From: Gillisia limnaea DSM 15749
GTDB lineage: Bacteria > Bacteroidota > Bacteroidia > Flavobacteriales > Flavobacteriaceae
Reading direction: 5' to 3'
Length of the DNA stretch: 64,000 nt
Assembly: GCF_000243235.1 (NCBI RefSeq)
Contig: NZ_JH594606.1
Coordinates: forward strand, 1,298,023-1,362,022
Shown here: positions 57,250 to 64,000 of the stretch, piece after piece
Layout: each line of letters starts with the position of its first letter
Position numbering within the stretch: the stretch's first letter is position 1
Program-made: the position numbers and the translations under genes
Notes under the pieces: model-generated
Databases searched by the model: none
What the model saw: the letters and a program-made list of their open reading frames with translations, nothing else
What the model was told of the DNA's origin: nothing

Positions 57250-58365
57250 TTACTCTGCCTGTATTGAATCTATTACTTTACTTATTCTTTGAGTTATATC
57301 ATCTATAGAACCAACCCCATCTACACCAAAATATTTATCCTGTTTCAAATAATATTGCTTCAAAATAGCGGTTTCTTCATAATAAACCCTAATCCTATTT
57401 CTAATGATGGATTCATCGGCATCATCTTTCCGTCCGGAAGTTTTACCGCGTTCAAGCAATCGTTCCACCAAAATCTCATCATCCACCTCCAATGCTATCA
57501 TCGCAGAAACCTCTGTATTTTTCTCAGCCAGCAAAATAGATAAAGCTTCTGCCTGAGCTGCGGTTCGCGGAAAACCATCAAAAATAAATCCTTTTGCGTC
57601 TGGATTTTTATCCACCTCTGCACCAAGCATCTTAATTGTCACATCATCGGGAACCAATTGCCCTTTATCCATATACGATTTGGCATTTTTACCAAGTTCG
57701 GTTTCATTCTTTATATTATACCTAAATACATCTCCTGTAGAAATGTGAATAAGTTCATATTTATCCTTTAAAACGCTGGCCTGAGTTCCTTTTCCTGCAC
57801 CAGGAGGACCAAATAGCACCAAATTTGTCATGTTCTCTTTTTTAAGTTTATATATCTGGGAAAGGTTGCGGCCTAAACCATTATAATCCAAGCCATAACC
57901 AACAATAAAATCATTTGGGATCTCCATCCCTACATAATCTATCTTAAGCTTCTTTTTGTAAGCTTCAGGCTTAAAGAACAAGGTAACAACCCGGTACCCT
58001 GAAACTCCATGGTTTTTTAAAATCTTATCAATTGCAGTAAGAGTATGTCCAGTATCTACAATATCCTCAATAACAATCACTTCTCTTCCAATTAGGGATT
58101 GATTTAATCCTAACAAAGTTTCAACATTTCCGGTAGTTGTAGTACCTTCATAAGACCCAAGTTTCACAAAAGCAACCTCGCAGTTCCCTTCAAATCTTTT
58201 AATAACTTCTGAAGCAACCATAAAGGCACCATTAAGTATGCCTAAAAAAACAGGGGTAATTCCTTCATAATCCCTGTTTAATTGTAAACTTATTTTTTCT
58301 ATCGCTGAAGTTATTCTGTCTTCAGAAATAAATAGCTCAAACTTTAAATCGTTTAACTGGATCAA
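57250..58365 (-). CDS. Hypoxanthine phosphoribosyltransferase - adenylate kinase fusion
   Basis: One 371-residue frame with two purine enzymes. Residues about 1-175 are HPRT (converts hypoxanthine or guanine plus PRPP to IMP or GMP): FLGILNGAFMVASEVIKRF and the PRPP loop VIVIEDIVDTGHTL. Residues about 180-371 are adenylate kinase (2 ADP to ATP and AMP): P-loop GPPGAGKGTQ, DGFPRTAAQAEAL and a short-LID form with LLERGKTSGRKDDAD. The start is chosen as TTG 58363-58365: the promoter box at 58386-58393 lies inside the longer frame (from ATG 58407), and MIQLNDLKFELFIS is a natural HPRT start. An internal ATG (57829-57831) behind AAAAAAGAGAAC could also start free adenylate kinase. No stop or frameshift was seen between the domains. 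Confidence 0.92.
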   Translation of the reverse strand: MIQLNDLKFELFISEDRITSAIEKISLQLNRDYEGITPVFLGILNGAFMVASEVIKRFEGNCEVAFVKLGSYEGTTTTGNVETLLGLNQSLIGREVIVIEDIVDTGHTLTAIDKILKNHGVSGYRVVTLFFKPEAYKKKLKIDYVGMEIPNDFIVGYGLDYNGLGRNLSQIYKLKKENMTNLVLFGPPGAGKGTQASVLKDKYELIHISTGDVFRYNIKNETELGKNAKSYMDKGQLVPDDVTIKMLGAEVDKNPDAKGFIFDGFPRTAAQAEALSILLAEKNTEVSAMIALEVDDEILVERLLERGKTSGRKDDADESIIRNRIRVYYEETAILKQYYLKQDKYFGVDGVGSIDDITQRISKVIDSIQAE

Positions 58366-58385
58366 TATGCTAATTTTTAAAGGAG

Positions 58386-58393
58386 CAAAGATA
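58386..58393 (-). promoter_or_regulatory. -7 box of the hpt-adk gene
   Basis: Minus strand TATCTTTG, exact match. Transcription would begin near 58379, downstream of the ATG at 58407, which decides for the TTG start at 58365 with a leader of about 14 nt. Confidence 0.55.
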
Positions 58394-58470
58394 AGGATTC
58401 TAAACAATCCGTGCTTATAACTAATAGATTGATTTCTTACGGATTCGCTCGTTATTCCATCTTAAAAAAT

Positions 58471-58478
58471 TATTTTTG
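58471..58478 (+). promoter_or_regulatory. -7 box of purK
   Basis: TATTTTTG, exact TAnnTTTG match, 13 nt before the ATG at 58492 and 19 nt before that at 58498. It rules out the upstream in-frame start at 58411. Confidence 0.5.
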
Positions 58479-58497
58479 CATAAATTACTACATGCTT

Positions 58498-59655
58498 ATG
58501 ATCAACTATTTTTCATCCAATTTTAAATTAGGCATCTTAGGTGGTGGCCAACTTGGAAAAATGCTGCTTTACGAAACCCGTAAATATGACATTCAAACCC
58601 TCGTAATGGATCCCAGCGAAGAAGCGCCCTGTAAAATTTCAGCGAATCAATTCATAACAGGTGATCTTATGGATTATGATACCGTGCTGGAATTTGGAAG
58701 AAAAGTAAATGTTCTCACTTTTGAAATTGAATCGGTAAACGTTGAAGCTTTAAAACAGTTGGAAAAAGAAGGAATTAAAGTCTATCCTTCGTCTGATACC
58801 CTGGAAAAAATAAACGATAAATCTGTTCAGAAAAAGTTTTACAAAGCAACTAATATCCCCACGGCAGCCTTCAATATTTTTAATTCAAAAGCTGAATTCC
58901 TAGAAGCTGAAAATACCGGGAAAATTAAATTGCCTGTGGTTTGGAAAAGTGCCACCGGTGGTTATGATGGACGAGGGGTACAAATCATAAAGTCAAAAGA
59001 AGCATTAGAAGGGATAGCTGAAGGAGTTTGTATTGCCGAAGATTTAATCCCTTTTAAAAATGAACTCGCTGTAATTGTAGCCAGGAATCCTTCAGGAGAA
59101 ATGAAGACATTTCCTGTGGTAGAGATGGAATTTCATCCCACCGCAAACCAAGTGGAATATGTTATTTGTCCTGCCAGGATTGATGAATCCATTGCAAAAA
59201 AAGCACGAAAACTGGCCGAATCTGTTTCCAAGGCATATCAACATGTAGGTTTACTTGCAGTAGAAATGTTCCAGACGGAAGATGATGAGATCATTGTAAA
59301 TGAAGTAGCCCCAAGACCTCATAATAGTGGGCATTACAGCATTGAAGCAAGTTACACCAATCAATTTGAACAACATTTGCGGGCGATATTGGATCTGCCT
59401 TTGGGAAATACAGAAAATAAGGTGAGCGCCGTAATGGTTAATCTCGTTGGAGAAGAAGGACACACAGGTCCCGCAATTTATAAAAATATTGAAGAAATAC
59501 TGAAAATGCCAGGTGTTACTCCACATATCTACGGAAAAAAAATCACCAGACCTTTTCGGAAAATGGGCCACGTGACCATAGTGAATAAGGATATGCTCAT
59601 AGCCAGAAGCACTGCGCAAGCTGTGAAAGATGCTATTAAAGTTATAAGTCAATAA
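58498..59655 (+). CDS. purK: 5-(carboxyamino)imidazole ribonucleotide synthase
   Basis: PurK is the ATP-grasp enzyme that carboxylates AIR to N5-CAIR in purine synthesis; PurE then makes CAIR. It has 385 residues from ATG 58498 (MINYFSSNFKLGILGGGQLG); ATG 58492 is almost equally possible. Landmarks: nucleotide-binding start GILGGGQLGKMLL, ATP-grasp lysine region VVWKSATGGYDGRGVQIIKS near residue 143, and the Mg-binding segment VNEVAPRPHNSGHYSIEAS near 266. The frame is open to 58411 but the promoter lies within that stretch. purE follows at 54 bp, so they form an operon. Confidence 0.95.
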   Translation: MINYFSSNFKLGILGGGQLGKMLLYETRKYDIQTLVMDPSEEAPCKISANQFITGDLMDYDTVLEFGRKVNVLTFEIESVNVEALKQLEKEGIKVYPSSDTLEKINDKSVQKKFYKATNIPTAAFNIFNSKAEFLEAENTGKIKLPVVWKSATGGYDGRGVQIIKSKEALEGIAEGVCIAEDLIPFKNELAVIVARNPSGEMKTFPVVEMEFHPTANQVEYVICPARIDESIAKKARKLAESVSKAYQHVGLLAVEMFQTEDDEIIVNEVAPRPHNSGHYSIEASYTNQFEQHLRAILDLPLGNTENKVSAVMVNLVGEEGHTGPAIYKNIEEILKMPGVTPHIYGKKITRPFRKMGHVTIVNKDMLIARSTAQAVKDAIKVISQ

Positions 59656-59709
59656 ATAATTGAATCTAACAGGGAATACGCACTATAAGATTCTATAAAG
59701 AAAATAGAA

Positions 59710-60195
59710 ATGAGTAAAGTAGCAGTAATAATGGGAAGCACCAGCGACTTACCGGTTATGCAGGATGCCATAGATATACTAAAAGAATTTGATATTGAGG
59801 TAGAGGTGGATATCGTTTCGGCACATCGTACACCTGAAAAATTATTTGATTACGGTAAAAATGCTCATACCCGTGGGATCAATGTCATTATTGCCGGGGC
59901 AGGTGGAGCCGCACATTTACCTGGTATGATTGCATCCTTATCTCCCCTTCCGGTAATTGGGGTCCCCGTAAAATCCACCAATTCTATAGATGGCTGGGAT
60001 TCTGTCCTTTCCATTTTACAAATGCCCGGCGGTGTTCCCGTAGCTACCGTAGCATTGAATGGTGCCAAAAACGCAGGGATTCTTGCGGCTCAAATAATTG
60101 GTGCTACAGATAAATGTATGTTGGACAAGGTTTTGTTTTATAAAGAAGGCTTAAAACAGAAAGTTATAGAAGGTGCAAAAGAATTAAAAAAATAA
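59710..60195 (+). CDS. purE: N5-CAIR mutase (class I PurE)
   Basis: PurE rearranges N5-CAIR to CAIR. It has 161 residues, the class I bacterial type that works with PurK. Active-site motifs: MGSTSDLPVMQDAIDIL near residue 8, VSAHRTPEKLFDYG near 38 with the catalytic His, and IAGAGGAAHLPGMIASLSPL near 63. The C-terminus ends KKVIEGAKELKK-like with lysines. It is the second gene of the operon, followed by a hairpin. Confidence 0.97.
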   Translation: MSKVAVIMGSTSDLPVMQDAIDILKEFDIEVEVDIVSAHRTPEKLFDYGKNAHTRGINVIIAGAGGAAHLPGMIASLSPLPVIGVPVKSTNSIDGWDSVLSILQMPGGVPVATVALNGAKNAGILAAQIIGATDKCMLDKVLFYKEGLKQKVIEGAKELKK

Positions 60196-60197
60196 GA

Positions 60198-60217
60198 AGA
60201 CCACGCAAGCGTGGTCT
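60198..60217 (+). terminator. Hairpin after purE
   Basis: Perfect 9-bp stem AGACCACGC/GCGTGGTCT with a two-base loop, 2 bp after the purE stop. The following sequence has only a late T-run (TGTTTTG), so termination may be incomplete. The rest of the 212-bp gap before the peptidase gene is AT-rich and shows nothing else. Confidence 0.55.
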
Positions 60218-60407
60218 CCCTCAGTAGTACTGTTTTGCCTAAAAATATTATTTATTAACCATTCTAAATATATTAATCTAAACGTACTTAAGTAACTACT
60301 TTTCTATAATCTTATACCGTTTGAAAGTTACAAATATATAAATTTTCAATATATCACAATCAAAAATGTTAAAATATTTACCAAATACGTTATAAAAAAA
60401 TTAAAAT

Positions 60408-62444
60408 ATGCCAACTTTATTTGATAACCCATTACTCCTGGAGTTTTCTTTTGCGCCGTTTTCCAAAATAAAAAATGAACATTTTAAACCTGCAATTTTG
60501 AGATCCATTGAAATTGCAATGTCCGAAATTGACGAAATTACTTCCTCAAAAGAGATTCCAACTTTTAAAAACACCATTGAAACTCTGGAATTTTCGGGGA
60601 AGCAACTGGATTTGGTGACAAGTATCTTCTATAATCTGAATTCAGCCGAGACCAATGACGAAATTCAGAAGATCGCTCAGGAGGTTTCACCGGTTCTTTC
60701 TGAATTTAAAAATGATGTTATCCTGAATAAGGCACTTTTTGAAAGAGTTAAAACGGTTTATTTACAAAGGGAATCCCTTGAGCTTACTATAGAACAGCAA
60801 ATGTTGCTGGATAAAAAATACAAAGCATTTTTAAGAAACGGAGCCAATCTTTCTGAAGCCAAAAAGAAAGAACTACGGGAAATAGATAAACACTTATCTA
60901 CTTTAAGCTTAAAATTTGGAGAGAATGTTCTAGCTGAGACCAATAGGTTTGAACTTCTTATCACCAAAGAAAGCGATCTTGAAGGCTTGCCAGAATCTGT
61001 AAAAGAAGAAGCTGAAGCAACTGCAACAGAAAAAAACAAGAAAGGTTGGATCTTTACGCTGGAATATCCAAGCTATATCCCCTTTATGAAATATGCTAAA
61101 AACAGAGAACTTCGAAAAGAACTGGCACTTGCTTTTGGCGCAAAAGGTTTTCACAATGACGAACTGGATAATAAGCAAAATGTACTTCAAATAGTTAATT
61201 TAAGGTATCAAAGAGCCCGGCTTCTAGGATTCGAAACGCATGCAGATTTTGTTTTGGAGGAACGAATGGCAGAAAAACCGGAAAAAGTAAAATCTTTCCT
61301 CTCGGAATTATTGACAAAAGCAAAACCCGCCGCACAACGGGAATTTAGTGAACTTGAGAATTTCGCCATAGCACTTGATCAAATCGATCGTCTTGAAAAA
61401 TGGGATTCGGCTTACTACGGAGAGAAATTGAAACAAAAACTTTTTGATCTCGACGACGAAAAACTGAAACCCTATTTCAAACTGGAAAATGTCATCAACG
61501 GCGTTTTTGAGGTTGCAAATAAATTATATGAACTTAATTTTGATGAAGTTTTAGGAATTGACACCTATCATCCCGATGTAAAAACATATCAGGTAACAGA
61601 TGGAGAGAACAATCCGGTTGCGTTGTTTTATGCCGATTTTCACCCCCGTCCGGGAAAAAGAGATGGTGCCTGGATGACCGTTTATCGCCCACAGTATATA
61701 CGAAATGATAAAAACTTCAGACCTCATATTTCCATTGTTTGCAATTTCACAAAGCCCACCAAAAAATCGCCTTCATTATTAACCTTTAATGAGGTTACAA
61801 CCCTGTTTCACGAATTTGGACATGCCTTGCATGGAATGCTTGCAGATACTACTTACCCAAGCCTTTCCGGAACGAGCGTTTACTGGGATTTTGTAGAGTT
61901 ACCAAGTCAAATGCTGGAAAACTGGTGTTATGAGCAGGAGGCGCTTCAAATCTTTGCAAAACACTACGAAAGCGGAGAAATTATTCCGGAGGATCTTATT
62001 GAAAAAATTAAAAAAGCCGCCAATTTTCATGAAGGAATAGCAACTGTGAGACAAATAAGCTTCGGTATGCTGGATATGAGCTGGCATGGAATTGATCCTT
62101 CAAATATAAAAGATATCAAAACCCATGAAGATGCCGCCTTTGAACCTACAAAATTATATCCAAATGTACCTGAGAATTGTATGAGTACTTCGTTTTCTCA
62201 TATCTTTCAGGGAGGTTATTCTTCTGGTTATTATTCCTATAAATGGGCGGAAGTTCTCGATGCAGACACCTTTGAATATTTTCAGGAAAATGGAATTTTC
62301 AGCAGGGAGGTTGCACAAAGATTTAGAGATCATGTGCTTTCCCGGGGAGGAACAGAACATCCAATGACATTGTATAAACGTTTTAGAGGGAAAGAACCTC
62401 AACCCGACGCTTTATTGAAAAGAGCCGGATTAATGAAAAAATAA
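60408..62444 (+). CDS. dcp: M3-family zinc metallopeptidase (peptidyl-dipeptidase Dcp type)
   Basis: A zinc peptidase that degrades short peptides, releasing dipeptides from the C-terminus in the Dcp group. It has 678 residues, the usual length. The zinc-binding motif is VTTLFHEFGHALHGML near residue 468 (HExxH form HEFGH), with the third ligand Glu about 25-30 residues later in YWDFVELPSQMLENWC. Other family landmarks are FYADFHPRPGKRDGAW near 408 and HIFQGGYSSGYYSYKWAEVL near 600. There is no signal peptide; it begins MPTLFDNPLLLEFSFAPFSK, so it is likely cytoplasmic. It could equally be called an oligopeptidase A-like protein. Confidence 0.93.
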   Translation: MPTLFDNPLLLEFSFAPFSKIKNEHFKPAILRSIEIAMSEIDEITSSKEIPTFKNTIETLEFSGKQLDLVTSIFYNLNSAETNDEIQKIAQEVSPVLSEFKNDVILNKALFERVKTVYLQRESLELTIEQQMLLDKKYKAFLRNGANLSEAKKKELREIDKHLSTLSLKFGENVLAETNRFELLITKESDLEGLPESVKEEAEATATEKNKKGWIFTLEYPSYIPFMKYAKNRELRKELALAFGAKGFHNDELDNKQNVLQIVNLRYQRARLLGFETHADFVLEERMAEKPEKVKSFLSELLTKAKPAAQREFSELENFAIALDQIDRLEKWDSAYYGEKLKQKLFDLDDEKLKPYFKLENVINGVFEVANKLYELNFDEVLGIDTYHPDVKTYQVTDGENNPVALFYADFHPRPGKRDGAWMTVYRPQYIRNDKNFRPHISIVCNFTKPTKKSPSLLTFNEVTTLFHEFGHALHGMLADTTYPSLSGTSVYWDFVELPSQMLENWCYEQEALQIFAKHYESGEIIPEDLIEKIKKAANFHEGIATVRQISFGMLDMSWHGIDPSNIKDIKTHEDAAFEPTKLYPNVPENCMSTSFSHIFQGGYSSGYYSYKWAEVLDADTFEYFQENGIFSREVAQRFRDHVLSRGGTEHPMTLYKRFRGKEPQPDALLKRAGLMKK

Positions 62445-62521
62445 CAGAGCAATATAGGTTAGCGGTAAAATTACTAACATTTAATCTTTAGATTTTTCCC
62501 CCGTTCGGTCCAACTTTTTGC

Positions 62522-62529
62522 TATTTTTG
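62522..62529 (+). promoter_or_regulatory. -7 box upstream of the sigma factor gene
   Basis: TATTTTTG, exact TAnnTTTG match, 15 nt before the ATG at 62545. No -33 element at a good distance. It does not obviously resemble an ECF autoregulated promoter. Confidence 0.4.
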
Positions 62530-62544
62530 GGGATATTATGTTAA

Positions 62545-63102
62545 ATGCCTATGGCTACAAATCAAATCGACCCAACAAAATGGGTAGATAAATATTCCGA
62601 TTACCTCTTCAATTTCACTATTGTAAGGGTAAATGACAGGGAACTTGCGCATGATTTAATTTCCGAAACTTTTCTGGCGGGTTTAAAATCCATGAAAAAT
62701 TTTAAAGGAGAAGCTACCGAACGCACCTGGCTTATCTCGATTTTGAAGCGCAAAATTATCGACTATTACAGAAAGATCAATTCTAAGAAAGGGCGGGCAG
62801 AAGTAAAAATAAATTACAGCGATGATTCCAATGAAGGAGACTGGCTGGAAGAACAGGCTCCGGATAGGTTTGACAAGACCGCTGAAGATATCATGGAAAA
62901 TGAAGAACTGGGCCTTGCAATTCTGGATTGCATGGAACAGCTGACGAAAAAACAGGCTGAAATTTTTAGAATGAAGACCATTGAAGGTCTTGATACGGAA
63001 GCTATATGTAATGAGTTTAATATCACTCCGTCTAACCTTTGGGTTATAATCCACAGAGCGAGAACTACCCTAGCTCAATGTTTGGAAAAAAACTGGTTTT
63101 AA
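62545..63102 (+). CDS. ECF-type RNA polymerase sigma factor
   Basis: A 185-residue sigma-70 family protein with only regions 2 and 4. Region 2 lies at about 15-85 (YLFNFTIVRVNDRELAHDLI, NFKGEATERTWLISILKRKI) and region 4 at about 125-180 (LTKKQAEIFRMKTIEGLDTE, NITPSNLWVIIHRARTTLAQ, the recognition helix). An acidic linker (DSNEGDWLEEQAPDRFDK) separates them. Starts at 62545 or 62551 (two ATGs) are both possible. It is followed at zero distance by a small gene that looks like its anti-sigma partner. Confidence 0.92.
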   Translation: MPMATNQIDPTKWVDKYSDYLFNFTIVRVNDRELAHDLISETFLAGLKSMKNFKGEATERTWLISILKRKIIDYYRKINSKKGRAEVKINYSDDSNEGDWLEEQAPDRFDKTAEDIMENEELGLAILDCMEQLTKKQAEIFRMKTIEGLDTEAICNEFNITPSNLWVIIHRARTTLAQCLEKNWF

Positions 63103-63357
63103 ATGACAAAAAGAAAATCATTATTTATCGACTGTTCAGAAGCTGCATTTAACTGCGATAAGGCACAATACAACGAAGCATCGTTTTATGAAAAGATCAA
63201 AATTCATTTGCATATCTTGCTTTGTAAACCCTGCAAAAATTATACTAAGAAAAACACAAAACTCACCAAACTTATTGCAAAATCTAACCTGAAAACCTGT
63301 TCTGAAGATGAAAAAAAGGTTTGGAAAGAGGAAATTAAAAATCAATCAACTAAATAA
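63103..63357 (+). CDS. Small zinc-finger-like candidate anti-sigma factor
   Basis: An 84-residue basic protein without a membrane helix. It contains HLHILLCKPC, an HxxxCxxC pattern as in the ZAS (zinc-binding anti-sigma) domains, plus an N-terminal Cys pair in FIDCSEAAFNC. In the ZAS plan an upstream His or Cys completes the site. Its ATG follows the sigma stop directly, so the two are translationally coupled, which supports a regulatory pair. It ends on the opposite strand's gene with an 8-bp tail overlap. The anti-sigma role is inference. Confidence 0.7.
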   Translation: MTKRKSLFIDCSEAAFNCDKAQYNEASFYEKIKIHLHILLCKPCKNYTKKNTKLTKLIAKSNLKTCSEDEKKVWKEEIKNQSTK

Positions 63358-64000
63358 GAATTTCTAAAACACTTAGGGTCAACCACCAAAAAATCGGGAT
63401 TGCTTCCACCCAAAACGAAGAATAGAATTCTCCCTGGTTGATCCTGGATTTCTTCAGAAAAATAAAAGCTATTAATCCTACAATTACTACACTTAACACT
63501 TCAGGCAAGGAAGTCTCCTGCTTCAAAAATTCCGTCAAAATAAAAAATCCTATCAGGATGGCCCCGAATATTTTTGAGCCTTTTACTCCTAATCTTTGAG
63601 GAATGGTTCCCAATTGTATCATATCAAATTTTAAATCCCTTATTTCAAATGGCAGCATTACAACAATGACAAAACAAAACCTTTGGAAAAATTCGAGAAA
63701 AAGATCCCACTGTAAGGAGTTCCCAGAAGAAAAAGCAGGCATTATAACTGTAACTCCCGACACTACAAAAGCAATTACATATACCTTAACCCCATTTAGC
63801 CCTCTTAAATTTCTATTTTCGCTAAATACGGGAATTGCATACAAAAGGATGAAAACACCCATTATTCCGGCAAATATCAAAACCGCAACCGGCTGTAGAA
63901 ATGAGAAATAGATAAATGTAAGGAAGCAAATCAAGGAGAAGATCTGAATAATCCGGAGGTTTTTTGCCAGGCTTCTATGATGAAGTTTCGCAATTCCTGC
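63350..64000 (-). CDS. UbiA-like integral membrane protein (partial, runs off the right edge)
   Basis: 216 C-terminal residues are visible and the frame is still open at the window edge, so the start lies outside; the TTG at 63934 is only an internal codon. At least six hydrophobic helices are visible (VAVLIFAGIMGVFILLYAIP, VYVIAFVVSGVTVIMP, IFGAILIGFFILTEFL, VLSVVIVGLIAFIFL). The segment FEIRDLKFDMIQLGTIPQRL resembles the second Asp-rich motif of UbiA prenyltransferases (DxxxD and then T-x-P-x-x-L). The substrate is unknown. The stop overlaps the anti-sigma gene tail by 8 bp, a convergent arrangement. Confidence 0.7.
   Translation of the reverse strand, partial: AGIAKLHHRSLAKNLRIIQIFSLICFLTFIYFSFLQPVAVLIFAGIMGVFILLYAIPVFSENRNLRGLNGVKVYVIAFVVSGVTVIMPAFSSGNSLQWDLFLEFFQRFCFVIVVMLPFEIRDLKFDMIQLGTIPQRLGVKGSKIFGAILIGFFILTEFLKQETSLPEVLSVVIVGLIAFIFLKKSRINQGEFYSSFWVEAIPIFWWLTLSVLEILI

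Overview
The window is a chromosomal segment from a low-GC member of the Bacteroidota, most likely a (probably marine) Flavobacteriaceae close to Gramella, Zunongwangia or Salegentibacter. The evidence is the Bacteroidota-type promoter box (TAnnTTTG) in front of many genes, A-rich rather than Shine-Dalgarno leaders, a SusC/SusD pair, a type IX secretion (T9SS) sorting domain with PorP/SprF and OmpA partners, and an S10-spc-alpha ribosomal cluster fused to the str genes without tuf, map or adk. The genus cannot be fixed from sequence reading alone. No tRNA, rRNA, IS element, prophage or CRISPR array was seen.

Layout. 1-7.4 kb: the 5' part of ffh, argS, a conserved unknown gene, a frameshifted marC, a small membrane protein, a DUF2867 epimerase-like protein, and an operon of two deiminase-fold enzymes (a ctlX homologue and an arginine-deiminase-like hydrolase). 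7.6-13 kb: gltA, eno, a pair of overlapping outer-membrane-protein genes and carA, three of these units closed by clear hairpin terminators. 13.2-30.4 kb: one long minus-strand run of 30 translation genes, rpsL-rpsG-fusA-rpsJ-rplC through rpoA-rplQ, driven by a good promoter in front of rpsL. Three longer gaps (rpsJ/rplC, rpsN/rpsH, rpsK/rpsD) hold RNA structures that may be regulatory. 30.9-35.3 kb: an orphan SusC/SusD pair. 35.5-47.2 kb: rlmB, a rhomboid protease, rarA, a tandem-repeat secreted protein, an outer-membrane protein, a lipoprotein, a HAD nucleotidase, a deacetylase-fold protein that looks catalytically dead, radC, mpl and a TPR protein. 47.4-55.3 kb: a T9SS locus with a 1758-residue modular adhesin, PorP/SprF and an OmpA-family protein. 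55.5-64 kb: a DUF4136 lipoprotein, obgE, a fused hpt-adk purine enzyme facing purK-purE, an M3 peptidase, an ECF sigma factor with a tiny candidate anti-sigma partner, and a membrane protein that runs off the right edge.

The items I find most worth following are the HPRT-adenylate kinase fusion next to purKE; a dispersed repeat of about 105 bp that supplies the leader of two unrelated genes (carA and the gene at 39788); an imperfect stem just upstream of rpsD that could be an S4 autoregulatory leader; promoter boxes 4-5 nt from start codons that predict leaderless mRNAs; the degenerate deacetylase; and the OmpA-family protein that lacks the regulatory domain usually found in its family. Most of the rest is ordinary core genome.
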